In this document: positions 34,858 through 43,655 of the stretch, one piece after another | Numbering within the stretch: position 1 is the stretch's first letter | Layout of the letters: each line of letters starts with the position of its first letter | Assembly (NCBI RefSeq): GCF_041080655.1 | Contig: NZ_CP163525.1 | Span: 248,001-312,000 of the forward strand | DNA from: Streptomyces sp. CG4 | GTDB lineage: Bacteria > Actinomycetota > Actinomycetes > Streptomycetales > Streptomycetaceae | Reading direction: 5' to 3' | DNA length: 64,000 nt | The notes under the pieces: model-generated | The model's database searches: none | The model's input: the letters and a program-made list of their open reading frames with translations, nothing else | Told to the model about the DNA's origin: nothing | Program-made: the position numbers and the translations under genes

Positions 34858-35582
34858 GGCTCGGGCCGTACCGCGGAGCCGGCAGGCGGGGCCAGCCGGA
34901 ATCCGATGCCGCGGATGTTCTCGATCCAGGAGGGGTCGCCGAGTTTGCGGCGCAGCGCGGCGATGTGCACGTCGAGTGTCTTCGTGGGGCCGAAGTAGTC
35001 CGGCTCCCAGACCGTGTCGAGGATCTGCTGGCGCGAGCAGACGGCTCCGGGATCCTCGGCGAGGCAGACCAGCAGGTCGAACTCCTTGGGCGCCAGGGCG
35101 ATCGGAACCTCGTGCACCCGTACCTGCCGGGTGCGGCGGTCGACGCTCAGCGGGCCGATCCGCTGGGCACCGCAGGCACCGGCACGGTTTCCCGCGGAAG
35201 ACGCCGTCCCGGAGTCGCCGTCGGGGGGCACGGTCCGGGTCCGGCGGGTGACGGCCCGGATCCTCGCCACCAGCTCCCGGACCCCGAACGGCTTCGACAC
35301 ATAGTCGTCCGCCCCCAGCTCCAGGCCGAGGACCCGGTCGACCTCGGAGTCCCGGGCGGTGATCATGATGATCGGCACCGGCGAACGAGCGCGCAGTGCC
35401 CGGCAGACGTCGATGCCGTCCATGTCGGGCAGGCCCAGGTCCAGCAACACCATCGCCGGCTCTGCCGCGGCGAGGCCGGCGGCGCCGGTCCGCGCGTGTT
35501 CCACGGTGAACCCGAAGCGCCGAAGCCCCTCCGTCAGCGGTTCGGCCACCCGGTCATCGTCCTCGATCAGCAAGACGTGCAT
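34839..35582 (-). CDS. OmpR/PhoB-family response regulator
   Basis: From ATG 35582 the product is 247 residues: a receiver domain (MHVLLIEDDDRVAEPLTEGL, phospho-Asp in MVLLDLGLPDMDGIDV, Lys in DDYVSKPFGVRELVARI), a variable linker (about 125-145) and an OmpR-type winged helix (IALAPKEFDLLVCLAEDPGA, then VDVHIAALRRKLG-like end as TLDVHIAALRRKLGDPSW). It is the first gene of the two-component operon. Direct repeats of GGTTA spaced 11 bp apart lie 125 bp upstream and could be its own binding site. Confidence 0.92.
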   Translation of the reverse strand: MHVLLIEDDDRVAEPLTEGLRRFGFTVEHARTGAAGLAAAEPAMVLLDLGLPDMDGIDVCRALRARSPVPIIMITARDSEVDRVLGLELGADDYVSKPFGVRELVARIRAVTRRTRTVPPDGDSGTASSAGNRAGACGAQRIGPLSVDRRTRQVRVHEVPIALAPKEFDLLVCLAEDPGAVCSRQQILDTVWEPDYFGPTKTLDVHIAALRRKLGDPSWIENIRGIGFRLAPPAGSAVRPEPWHGVR

Positions 35583-35705
35583 GCGGACAGACTCACAAAG
35601 TGCAGCCGGGCCGTGCGCCACAATCGCCGGAACATTCCCTCAACCCGGTGAATTTTCGTCTCACTGCATGAATCACGGGAGACCTACAGCGTATTGACAG
35701 GGCGC

Positions 35706-35721
35706 GGTTAGGAGATGGTTA
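35706..35721. promoter_or_regulatory. GGTTA direct repeats, 11 bp apart, near a TTGACA hexamer
   Basis: GGTTAG at 35706 and GGTTAA at 35717 are one helical turn apart, the usual layout for OmpR/PhoB-family regulators. A consensus -35 hexamer TTGACA lies at 35694-35699, so the repeats fall between -35 and -10 of a rightward promoter. They sit between the response regulator (leftward) and the siderophore operon (rightward); which one they serve is not clear. Confidence 0.35.
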
Positions 35722-35835
35722 AGAACCGGGCGGGTGCACCATCTGCCACCTGGGGATTCAGTTGAAGATGCGCGCTGCTCGTTCCCTTTGGAGCACACCC
35801 GCTCCCCGTTCGAGAAATTACCCTGTTTCCCGGAA

Positions 35836-35854
35836 TTCGGCTAGGCACCCCTAC
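35836..35854 (+). promoter_or_regulatory. Candidate iron box (DmdR/IdeR type)
   Basis: TTCGGCTAGGCACCCCTAC matches 14 of 19 positions of the actinobacterial iron-box consensus as I recall it (TTAGGTTAGGCTCACCTAA). It lies 92 bp before the first siderophore gene, the right place for iron-dependent repression by DmdR1/IdeR. The match is by eye. Confidence 0.5.
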
Positions 35855-35945
35855 GACGCCCCCTCTATTCGCGCTGGATTTTCGTTTACCCGACGTCGCC
35901 TAGGGTGCGAGACAGGAAATCCCACCGACATCCGGGAATCGCGCC

Positions 35946-37541
35946 ATGCCCAGCCAAACCCTCGACACGACGACCGCCGAACTGCGCCGGGTGCGCCCGG
36001 ATCTCGTGGAGCCTTTCCTGGCCGCATGGCCGGGAGCGCGGGCCACCGTGCTCGGCCGTCTCTGGGGCGCCTTCGCACGGGAGCCGCTTCCCGGCGTGAC
36101 CGCCCGGCAGCAAGCAGCGGAGACAATCGTCGTGACGCTCCGGCACGGTGCGCGGCTGGCCGGGGCCGGCACCTGCGCCCGGCGGTTCGCGGACGTGCCC
36201 CAGGATTTCACCGTGGCCGGGCCCGACGGTCCGATTCGTGAACCGGGCGAACTGCTCGCCCAGTTGGTGCTTCCTGCACCCGCCGCGCAGCGGCTGGCGG
36301 CCGAGCTGGACAACAGCGTCGTGAACCTCGCCCTCGCCCGCGCGGCGCATGCCCAGGGGTTCGTTCCGCCGCGTGACGCGGTCGAGGCCGAACAGGCGGT
36401 GGTCGACGGCCACCCTCAGCACCCGTGCTGCCGTACCCGTACGGGCATGTCCGTCGCCGAGGTGCTCGCTTACGCACCCGAGCACCACCCGGTGGTCCAG
36501 CTGGCGTTGCTGCCCGTCCCCGCCGACCGCTGGCAGGGCACCGGCGCCTGGCCCGAGGAACTCCGGGACGGCCACACCTCCCTGCTTCCGCTCCACCCCT
36601 GGCAGCGGGACCACATCCTCGTACGCCACCCCGGACTCACCGCGCTCCGGCGTACGCTTCCCGCCCGTCCGCTGCTGTCGTTGCGCACCCTGGCACCCAT
36701 GGCCGACCTGCCGGGCCGCCACGTCAAGACCGCACTCGACGTCCAGGTCACCAACTACCGGCGCACCATCTCACCCGTGGAAGTGGCCGACGGACCACCG
36801 CTGTCCGAGCTGGTCGCGGCGGTCGTCGACAAGGCCGGGTACGGCGACGGCCTGCGGATCCTGCGGGAACTCGGCGGCGGAACCGTACGGGTGGCCGGGC
36901 AGGCATGCGCGAGCCTGGCGGCGATGGTCAGGGAGTCCACCGATTGCCATCTGGACGCCGGAGAGATCGCCGTACCGCTGACGGCCGTGCACGCCACCGG
37001 TGCGGCCGTGGTGACGGGCGATCCCGTGCGCTGGCTCGCGGACTTCGCCGAACTCGTGCTGCCGCCCGCGCTGACGCTGCTGTCCATGGGGGTGGCGCTG
37101 GAGGCACACGGCCAGAACACACTCGTCGCCCTGCGGGACGGCCGGCCGGTGCGGGTGCTGTACCGGGACCTGGACGGCGTGCGGATCAGTCCCCGAAGGC
37201 TTGCCGCCTGGGGATGCGCCCTGCCGCCGCTGGCCGGCACCCGCGCCGGTGACGACCTCGACGCCCTGCGCACCAAGCTGTTCGGCGGGCTGCTCAGCGG
37301 GGTGTTCAGCGAGCTGGTCGACGTCCTCGCCCGGACCCGGTCGGCCGATCCCGCGGCGCTGTGGGAGACGGTGGCCCGGGTCGGCCGCCGTGTGTACGGC
37401 GAGCTGCCGGACACCGGGGACGCCGCGGCCTTCTTCGGCGACACCCTCCCGCTGAAGGCGACGGTCGCGATGCGTCTGGCGGCGCACCCCGGCAAGGCGC
37501 AGTGGACCGCCGTGGCCAACCCGCTGGCCCGATACCGCTGA
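35946..37541 (+). CDS. NRPS-independent siderophore synthetase (IucA/IucC family)
   Basis: The 531-residue protein is an ATP-dependent carboxylate-amine ligase of the NIS class. Visible motifs: HPCCRTRTGMS (variant of the HPxxKxRxG adenylation motif), HPWQRDHILVRHPGL, KTALDVQVTNYRRTIS, EAHGQNTLVALRDG and YRDLDGVRI in the palm. It would couple citrate (or a related acid) to an amine. The next three genes follow within 40 bp or overlap, making one operon. The conserved Lys of the adenylation motif is Arg here, as in some family members. Confidence 0.92.
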   Translation: MPSQTLDTTTAELRRVRPDLVEPFLAAWPGARATVLGRLWGAFAREPLPGVTARQQAAETIVVTLRHGARLAGAGTCARRFADVPQDFTVAGPDGPIREPGELLAQLVLPAPAAQRLAAELDNSVVNLALARAAHAQGFVPPRDAVEAEQAVVDGHPQHPCCRTRTGMSVAEVLAYAPEHHPVVQLALLPVPADRWQGTGAWPEELRDGHTSLLPLHPWQRDHILVRHPGLTALRRTLPARPLLSLRTLAPMADLPGRHVKTALDVQVTNYRRTISPVEVADGPPLSELVAAVVDKAGYGDGLRILRELGGGTVRVAGQACASLAAMVRESTDCHLDAGEIAVPLTAVHATGAAVVTGDPVRWLADFAELVLPPALTLLSMGVALEAHGQNTLVALRDGRPVRVLYRDLDGVRISPRRLAAWGCALPPLAGTRAGDDLDALRTKLFGGLLSGVFSELVDVLARTRSADPAALWETVARVGRRVYGELPDTGDAAAFFGDTLPLKATVAMRLAAHPGKAQWTAVANPLARYR

Positions 37542-37577
37542 CGTCCCCCGGCGACCCGACGGACGACTCCCGCACCC

Positions 37578-39293
37578 ATGACGACGCACTGGAGCTTGCG
37601 CATGCCCCTGCCCACCACCGCCCGGAACGCCGCCGAGGCCGCCGGGGCGCACACCGCCGACGCCGTCACCGCCCACACCCTGCTCAACTGCCTGATCCGC
37701 GAGGTCTCCGCCCCCGAGCACCAGGTGACCGTCGACCGCGGCCATCTCCTGCTACGGCTGCCCCGCAGCGGCCTGTTGCTGCGGGCGAGACTGCGCCGTG
37801 TCTCGATGATCGGGGCACACCGCTTCCAAGGCTCCGTCGAACGGCTCGACGACCAGGGCAGCTGGGTCACGGTGGGCTGGCGAGAGCTGGCCGGCCATGT
37901 CCAGGACGAACTGGAGCAGCGCACCGGCGTGGCGAACGGCGAGTTCCTGGACCAGGTGGCCGACAGCCGCGAGACCATCCGCACCGCGCTGGAGCACCGC
38001 GCCCACGGTATGCCCCACCAGGACCTCTATGTGACGTCGGAGCAGTCGCTGGTCTTCGGCCACCGCTTCCATCCCACACCCAAGGCCCGCACCGGTGACC
38101 CGGCGGACTGGCTGGCGTACGGGCCGGAGACCGGCGCCCGCTTCCGCCTGCGGCACCTGGCCGTACGCCGGCACCTGGTGCTGCAGGAGGGCGAGCTGAG
38201 CGGACTCGACGCGCTGTGCCCGCCGGCCGACCCGGAGTTCGTGACGCTGCCGGTGCACCCCTGGCAGTTCCGGCTGCTGAGCCGGCACGACCGGCTGCGC
38301 ACGGCGCTGGCCGCGGGAGAGGTCGTCGACCGCGGCGTGAGCGGGCCCGAGTGGATGCCCACCGCGTCGGTGCGCACGCTCTACCAGCCGGACGCGGACG
38401 CGTTCCTGAAGTTCAGCCTGAACGTGCGCCTCACCAACTGCGTCCGCAAGCACGCCCGTTACGAACTGTCCGGCGCCGTCGCCCTGAACCGCCTGCTGCA
38501 GCCCGTCACGGCCCGGCTGGCCGAACGCTTCCCGCAGAGCGCGCTGCTCGCCGAGCCCGGCTACCGCACCCTCGCCCCCGACGGCGACACCGCGCTGCTG
38601 GAGGGATTCGGCGTCGTCGTCCGCTCCGGGCTGCGCGCCCACCTGCGCCCCGGGGTGACGCCCCTGCTCGCCGCCGCGGTCGCGGACGAGTACCCCACCG
38701 GCCCCGCCCACGTCACCCACCTGCTGGCCCGCGGCGACGGGGACGTACTGGCCTGGTGGGACGCCTATCTGCGGCTGCTGCTGCCGCCGGTGCTGGCCGC
38801 CTACTTCGACCACGGTGTCGTACTGGAACCACACCTGCAGAACGTCGTCGTCGGAGTGAACGCCGACGGCACACCCGTGCAGATACTCTTCCGCGACCTG
38901 GAGGGCACCAAGCTGCTGCCCCGCCACCACGCGGCTGCGCTCGCCGCCCTGCCCGAGGACGTCCGCGGCCCGCTGACCTACGATGCCGAACGCGGCTGGA
39001 ACCGGGTCGCCTACTGCCTCCTCGTCAACCACGTCGCCGAGGTGCTCGGCGCCCTCGCCGATCTCGATCCGGCACGCGAGCCGGCGCTGTGGGGACTGGT
39101 CCGCGACCGGCTCGCCGCCTGCGCCGGCCGTGCGGGTGGGCCGCCGCGGCTGCGCGCCCTGCTCTCCGGGGTACCGCTGCCCGCCAAGGCCAACCTCCTG
39201 CTGCGCTGGGCCCGCAAGGCCGACCGGCACGCCACCTACGTCCCCCTACCCAGCCCGCTCGGCGCGGGCTTCCCCCGCGAGGTGCCCCTGTGA
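37578..39293 (+). CDS. NRPS-independent siderophore synthetase (second IucA/IucC)
   Basis: The 571-residue NIS synthetase carries the canonical HPTPKARTG adenylation motif (about 158-166), HPWQFRLLSRHDRL, FLKFSLNVRLTNCVRKHARY, EPHLQNVVVGVNADG and FRDLEGTKLLPRHH. It is from a different subfamily than its neighbour, so the pair probably adds two building blocks in sequence. It ends overlapping the decarboxylase start (GTGA). ATG 37578 is kept although an internal ATG 37602 is possible. Confidence 0.92.
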   Translation: MTTHWSLRMPLPTTARNAAEAAGAHTADAVTAHTLLNCLIREVSAPEHQVTVDRGHLLLRLPRSGLLLRARLRRVSMIGAHRFQGSVERLDDQGSWVTVGWRELAGHVQDELEQRTGVANGEFLDQVADSRETIRTALEHRAHGMPHQDLYVTSEQSLVFGHRFHPTPKARTGDPADWLAYGPETGARFRLRHLAVRRHLVLQEGELSGLDALCPPADPEFVTLPVHPWQFRLLSRHDRLRTALAAGEVVDRGVSGPEWMPTASVRTLYQPDADAFLKFSLNVRLTNCVRKHARYELSGAVALNRLLQPVTARLAERFPQSALLAEPGYRTLAPDGDTALLEGFGVVVRSGLRAHLRPGVTPLLAAAVADEYPTGPAHVTHLLARGDGDVLAWWDAYLRLLLPPVLAAYFDHGVVLEPHLQNVVVGVNADGTPVQILFRDLEGTKLLPRHHAAALAALPEDVRGPLTYDAERGWNRVAYCLLVNHVAEVLGALADLDPAREPALWGLVRDRLAACAGRAGGPPRLRALLSGVPLPAKANLLLRWARKADRHATYVPLPSPLGAGFPREVPL

Positions 39294-40510
39294 GAGCCGC
39301 CCTGCTGCACCACGTCCGCCGGCTCGCCGACGAGGAACTCCCCGCGTACGTCTACGACTTGCCGGGACTGCGCGCACACGCCCGCGCCATCCGGGCCGCG
39401 CTGCCGCGGCGCGTCCGGTTGCTGTACGCCGCGAAGGCCAACTCCGACCCCCGCCTGCTGCGCGCCCTCGCCGAGCACGTCGACGGGTTCGAGGTGGCCT
39501 CGGGCGGCGAGATCCGGCACCTGCGCGGTCTCTTCGCCGACGCGCCGATCGCCTTCGGCGGCCCCGGCAAGACCGCGGCCGAACTGGCCCAGGCCCTGGA
39601 CGCCGGGGTCGCACGCCTGCACATCGAGAGCGAACACGAGCTGCGCACCCTGACGACCGTGCTGGGCGAGCGCACCGCCGACGTCCTGCTGCGCGTCAAC
39701 GTACCCGTGGCGGTGCGCTCGGTCGCGCTGGCCATGGGCGGCGGGCCCAGCCCCTTCGGTCTGGACCCCGCCCAGCTGGACCGCTGCCTGCGCATCATCG
39801 CCACCGACGGCCGGATCCGGCTGCGCGGGCTGCACGCCCACCTGGCCAGCGGCCTCGACGCGCACGCCCAACTGGCCCTGGTCGAGCAGGTGATGGGCTG
39901 GGCGGACCGCTGGGCACACCGACGAGGGATCACGCTGTCCGAGGTCGATGTCGGCGGCGGCATGGGCGTCGACTACGCCGACCCCGGCGATGTCTTCGAC
40001 TGGCCGGCCTTCGGCGCCGGACTGCGCCGGACGCTGGAGCGCCACCCCGGCCTGACGCTGTGGATCGAACCGGGCCGCTCGGTCACCGCCTACTGCGGCT
40101 GGTACGTCACCCAGGTCCTGGACGTCAAGTTCAGCCGCGGCGAGGCGTTCGCCGTGCTGCGCGGCGGCACCCACCACCTGCGCACACCCGCCGCGAAACA
40201 ACACGACCAGCCCTTCGAGATCGTCCCCGACGACTCCTGGCACCAGGCCTGGGACCGGCCAGAGGCCCGCGACGAGCCCGTGACGCTGGTCGGGCAGCTG
40301 TGCACGCCCAAGGACGTCCTGGCCCGCCACACCATGGTCGCCCGGCTGCGGGTGGGCGACCGGATCGCGTTCGCCATGGCCGGCGCCTACGCCTGGAACA
40401 TCTCCCACCACGAGTTCCTCATGCACCCGCACCCGACCTTCCACCACGTCGACGATGCCGAGACGTCCGTCGTGGACCGTCACGGCACCTGCGTCGGCCG
40501 AACGGTATGA
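39290..40510 (+). CDS. PLP-dependent decarboxylase (fold type III, SbnH/LysA-like)
   Basis: From GTG 39290 the product is 406 residues: an alanine-racemase-type barrel with the PLP lysine in YAAKANSDPRLLRAL, FEVASGGEIRHL, glycine loop VDVGGGMGVDYADPG, EPGRSVTAYCGWYV and the C-terminal LCTPKDVLARHTMV active-site segment. Family members decarboxylate ornithine, lysine, diaminopimelate or, in staphyloferrin B, the citryl-diaminopropionate intermediate (SbnH). Its place between two NIS synthetases and an exporter favours an SbnH-like role on a siderophore intermediate; this is inference. Confidence 0.9.
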   Translation: MRAALLHHVRRLADEELPAYVYDLPGLRAHARAIRAALPRRVRLLYAAKANSDPRLLRALAEHVDGFEVASGGEIRHLRGLFADAPIAFGGPGKTAAELAQALDAGVARLHIESEHELRTLTTVLGERTADVLLRVNVPVAVRSVALAMGGGPSPFGLDPAQLDRCLRIIATDGRIRLRGLHAHLASGLDAHAQLALVEQVMGWADRWAHRRGITLSEVDVGGGMGVDYADPGDVFDWPAFGAGLRRTLERHPGLTLWIEPGRSVTAYCGWYVTQVLDVKFSRGEAFAVLRGGTHHLRTPAAKQHDQPFEIVPDDSWHQAWDRPEARDEPVTLVGQLCTPKDVLARHTMVARLRVGDRIAFAMAGAYAWNISHHEFLMHPHPTFHHVDDAETSVVDRHGTCVGRTV

Positions 40511-41856
40511 ACACGGACCACCGAACCGGCGCACGGAGCGGCAGCAGGACTCCGGGGACGGCGCTCGACACGCTCACCGTCCGCCCGTTCCGCCGCTATC
40601 TGCTGGGCCAGTTGACCTCCAACATCGGCACCTGGATGCAACGGGCCGCCCAGGATCTGCTGGTGCTCCACCTCAGCGGAAACAGCGGCAGCGCGGTCGG
40701 TGTCGTCACCGCGCTGCAGTTCCTGCCCCAGACGCTGTTCGGCCTGACCGGGGGCGTCCTCGCCGACCGGTTCCCCAAGCGCCGGCTGCTGCTGATCACC
40801 CAGACCGCCATGGCCGTACAGTCCCTGCTGCTGGGGCTGCTGACCGTCACGGGCACGGTGAACCTGTGGTCCGTGTACGCCCTCGCACTCGCCCTGGGCG
40901 CCGCCACCGCCATGGACAGCCCTGCCCGCAACGCCTTCATCGCCGAACTGGTCAGCCGGAACCGGGTGCCCGCCGCGGTGAGCCTGAACTCCGCCCAGTT
41001 CAACGTCGCCCGCGTCCTCGGCCCGGCCGCGGCGGGCCTGACCGTCGCGGCCGTGGGCATCGGCCCGGTCTTCCTCATCAACGCGCTTTCCTATCTGGCG
41101 GTCCTGTACGGGCTCTTCACCGTCCCGACCGGTACAGCGCGCGAGCCGAGCGGGCCTCGGCGCGGCGGTCCGGGGCCGGCCGAAGCGTTCCGGCACATCA
41201 CCGCCACGCCGGAACTGCTGCTGCCGATCGCGCTGATCGCCGTCGTCGGCACCTTCGGGTTCAACTTCCAGGTGACCCTCTCCCTCGTGGCGATCAAGGT
41301 CCTCCACTCCGGCACCGCCGCATTCGGCTGCCTCTCGGCCGCCTACGCCGCGGGCAGCCTCATCGGCGCGCTCCGCACGGCCCACGGCGGGCAACCGCCC
41401 ACCGTCCGCCGCCTCGTCACGGCAACGGCTGTCTTCGGAGCGCTGGAGGCCGCGCTGGGCGTGATGCCCGGCTACGGCACCTTTCTGGCACTGCTGATCC
41501 CCAGCGGCTGCGCCGCGGTCACCGTCACCACCACCGCCAACGCCCTGACCCAACTCCATGCCGCCCCGCATCTGCGCGGCCGCGTCCTGTCCGTCTACTT
41601 CCTCGTCCTCCTCGGCGGCACGCCCATCGGCGCTCCCCTGGTCGGCCTGGTCTCCGACACTTTCGGCACCCGCTCCAGCCTGGTCCTGGGCGGCCTGGTC
41701 TCGGCACTCTCGGCGCCCGCTGTCTCGGCGTGGGTCCGCGCGCGAAGCCGACGCCGGGCCCCGATCAACAGCCTCACCGGCCCCGCCGGTCCCTCACGCG
41801 CCGACCCGCACGACACGCGCGTCACGTCATCGAGCGCCACGACCAGCGAGCGATGA
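40507..41856 (+). CDS. MFS exporter, siderophore type (EntS-like)
   Basis: From ATG 40507, overlapping the decarboxylase stop, the product is 449 residues with about 12 transmembrane helices. Family parts: FRRYLLGQLTSNIGTWMQRA, then GVVTALQFLPQTLFGLTGGV, LADRFPKRRLLLITQTAMAV, and SPARNAFIAELVSRNRVPAA. This is the MFS_3 branch that includes enterobactin exporter EntS. It most likely secretes the siderophore made by the three upstream enzymes. A ferric-siderophore uptake system is not encoded in the window. Confidence 0.88.
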   Translation: MNTDHRTGARSGSRTPGTALDTLTVRPFRRYLLGQLTSNIGTWMQRAAQDLLVLHLSGNSGSAVGVVTALQFLPQTLFGLTGGVLADRFPKRRLLLITQTAMAVQSLLLGLLTVTGTVNLWSVYALALALGAATAMDSPARNAFIAELVSRNRVPAAVSLNSAQFNVARVLGPAAAGLTVAAVGIGPVFLINALSYLAVLYGLFTVPTGTAREPSGPRRGGPGPAEAFRHITATPELLLPIALIAVVGTFGFNFQVTLSLVAIKVLHSGTAAFGCLSAAYAAGSLIGALRTAHGGQPPTVRRLVTATAVFGALEAALGVMPGYGTFLALLIPSGCAAVTVTTTANALTQLHAAPHLRGRVLSVYFLVLLGGTPIGAPLVGLVSDTFGTRSSLVLGGLVSALSAPAVSAWVRARSRRRAPINSLTGPAGPSRADPHDTRVTSSSATTSER

Positions 41857-41926
41857 GCGCCGGATTCCGCTCCGATCGGCTCATCTCAACTCTCCTGTCT
41901 TGTATGTGAGGGGTTCCGGTGTGCTG

Positions 41927-42922
41927 TCAGTGGACGGCGGCGTGCCGGAACCGGTTGCGGTACTCGGTGGGGGTCGTGTCGAGGCGCCGGCGGAAGACCC
42001 GGATCAGGGTGTCGATGGTCTTGAACCCACAGAGGACCGCGATGCGGTCGAGCGTGTCGTCCGTGGTCTCCAGTCGGCTGCGGGCTGCTTCCAGGCGTAC
42101 GGATTCGACGTAGACGCCGGGTGTGGTGCCCAGTTCGTCGCGGAAGAGCCGGTTGAGGTGGCGTTCGCCGATGCTCGCGTGCAGGGCGAGGTCGGCGACG
42201 GTCAGCGGGCGGGTGAGGTTCTGGCTGATGTGGACGCGCAGTTGGTCCATACGGCGGGAGGTGGGCCCGGTTTCCAGCGGCACACTGAACTGGCTCTGAC
42301 CGCTGGGGCGTTTGAGGTACATCACGAGCTGGCGGGCGACGCGCAGGGCGGCCGGTTCACCGAAGTCCTCGGCGACCAGGGCCAGGGACAGGTCGAGGCA
42401 GGCGGTGAGGCCCGCGCCGGTCCACACGGTGCCCTGCCTGATGAAGATGGGGTCGGGGTCGACCTCGACGGCCGGGTGGTCGGCGGCGAGCTGCCGCGCG
42501 GTCGACCAGTGCGTGGTCGCCCGCTTGCCGTCCAGCAGTCCGGCCGCGGCGAGCAGATGTGCGCCGACGCACACGGAGGCGATCCGCCGTGACTGGCCCG
42601 CGAGTTCCCTGACACGGGCGACCACGGCGGGGTCGACCACGGCACGGACCTGGCGGCGGTGGTCGACTTCGACGGAGCCGGGCACGAGGAGTGTGTCGAT
42701 GCGGTGCCGGGCCGCGTCCTCGAAGGTCATGTCGGGGACGACACGGACCCCGGCACAGGTGGTCACGGGGTGCAGGGTCTCGGCGGCCAGGGTGACGTGA
42801 TAGCCCGGGTCGCCGTCCATCTCGCGGCGCAGGAGCGCGAACACCTCCGGTGGGCCGGTGATGTCGAGCAGGTCGACGCCCTCGAACAGCACGATGACGA
42901 CGTGTCTTCGGATGTGGCTCAT
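41927..42922 (-). CDS. GlxA-type transcriptional regulator (DJ-1/PfpI + AraC)
   Basis: The 331-residue protein has an N-terminal DJ-1/PfpI-like domain (VVIVLFEGVDLLDITGPPEV; nucleophile-elbow cysteine in RIASVCVGAHLLAAAGLL) and a C-terminal AraC double helix-turn-helix (PLTVADLALHASIGERHLNR, then DRIAVLCGFKTIDTLIRVFR). GlxA-type regulators in Streptomyces act on nitrogen or amide metabolism and often control a neighbouring hydrolase. It is divergent from a cysteine hydrolase with a clear inverted repeat between them. The start ATG 42922 gives a full-length DJ-1 domain. Confidence 0.93.
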   Translation of the reverse strand: MSHIRRHVVIVLFEGVDLLDITGPPEVFALLRREMDGDPGYHVTLAAETLHPVTTCAGVRVVPDMTFEDAARHRIDTLLVPGSVEVDHRRQVRAVVDPAVVARVRELAGQSRRIASVCVGAHLLAAAGLLDGKRATTHWSTARQLAADHPAVEVDPDPIFIRQGTVWTGAGLTACLDLSLALVAEDFGEPAALRVARQLVMYLKRPSGQSQFSVPLETGPTSRRMDQLRVHISQNLTRPLTVADLALHASIGERHLNRLFRDELGTTPGVYVESVRLEAARSRLETTDDTLDRIAVLCGFKTIDTLIRVFRRRLDTTPTEYRNRFRHAAVH

Positions 42923-42942
42923 TCGGTTCCCCCCAAATGTCC

Positions 42943-42985
42943 GGGCGGCATGTCATTTTCTGCAAGTTTTATGACATTGCCGCCC
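42943..42985. promoter_or_regulatory. Inverted repeat operator between GlxA-type regulator and cysteine hydrolase
   Basis: GGGCGGCATGTCAT (42943-42956) and ATGACATTGCCGCCC (42971-42985) are inverted copies differing by one inserted base, around a T-rich 14-nt centre. The repeat lies 21 bp from the regulator start and 80 bp from the hydrolase start, so a bound dimer could control both promoters. Confidence 0.7.
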
Positions 42986-43064
42986 ACTGAGCCGGATCGT
43001 ACCGTCATCTCGGCCGCCACAGATGGCCGAAAACTTCCGATGTACTTTACGAGAAAGGGCAGTT

Positions 43065-43655
43065 GTGCCTTCGAAAACCCTGCGTGACCTCAGCTCCCTC
43101 GACCAGACCCCGGCCGAGCTCGGGCAGTCGACGCTGATCCTGATCGACATCCAGAACACCTACACCCAGGGCGTCATGGAGCTGGAGGGCTGGGAGACGG
43201 CTCTCGACCGCGCGGCGGAGCTGCTGGAGGCGGCCCGCGCGGCCGGTGCCCGGGTCATCCATGTCCAGCACGACGGCGGCGAGGGCAGCCCGTACGACCT
43301 GAAAGCCGAGGTCGGGCAGATCCACAAGAAGGTCGCGCCCGTCGAGGGTGAGCCGGTCGTCACCAAGCAGGCCCCGAACGCGTTCCACGGCACCGACCTC
43401 GGCCAGCTGGTGGACGAGGCCGGGAACACCGACGTGGTGCTGGCCGGCTTCATGACGCACATGTGCGTCGCGTTCACCGCCCAGGGTGCGTTCCTGCGCG
43501 GGAACCGGCCCACGGTGGTGGCCGACGCGACCGCCACGCGGTCGCTGACGACGGACGTGGCCGAGGTGTCCGCGGAGCAACTGCACCACAGCGCTCTCGC
43601 GACGATCGCCGACCTGTACGGCGTGGTCGTGCCGTCCGCCGCGGCCCTGAGCTGA
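43065..43655 (+). CDS. Cysteine hydrolase (isochorismatase-like)
   Basis: From GTG 43065, behind GAGAAAGGG, the product is 196 residues. The triad of the isochorismatase/nicotinamidase fold is visible: Asp in LILIDIQNTYT, a Lys in the central region (VTKQAPNAFHGTDL) and the catalytic Cys in VLAGFMTHMCVAFTAQGA preceded by a cis-peptide segment. It hydrolyses an amide or related bond in a small molecule. The divergent GlxA-type regulator is the likely controller. Substrate unknown. Confidence 0.9.
   Translation: MPSKTLRDLSSLDQTPAELGQSTLILIDIQNTYTQGVMELEGWETALDRAAELLEAARAAGARVIHVQHDGGEGSPYDLKAEVGQIHKKVAPVEGEPVVTKQAPNAFHGTDLGQLVDEAGNTDVVLAGFMTHMCVAFTAQGAFLRGNRPTVVADATATRSLTTDVAEVSAEQLHHSALATIADLYGVVVPSAAALS

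Noticed and set aside
37752..40534. Long minus-strand ORFs across the siderophore operon
   Set aside because: Antisense shadows; the plus-strand genes have clear family motifs.
41853..41886. GATGAGC/GCTCATC as a terminator between the siderophore exporter and the GlxA-type regulator
   Set aside because: The 7-bp stem with a loop of about 20 nt is weak and partly inside the coding region.
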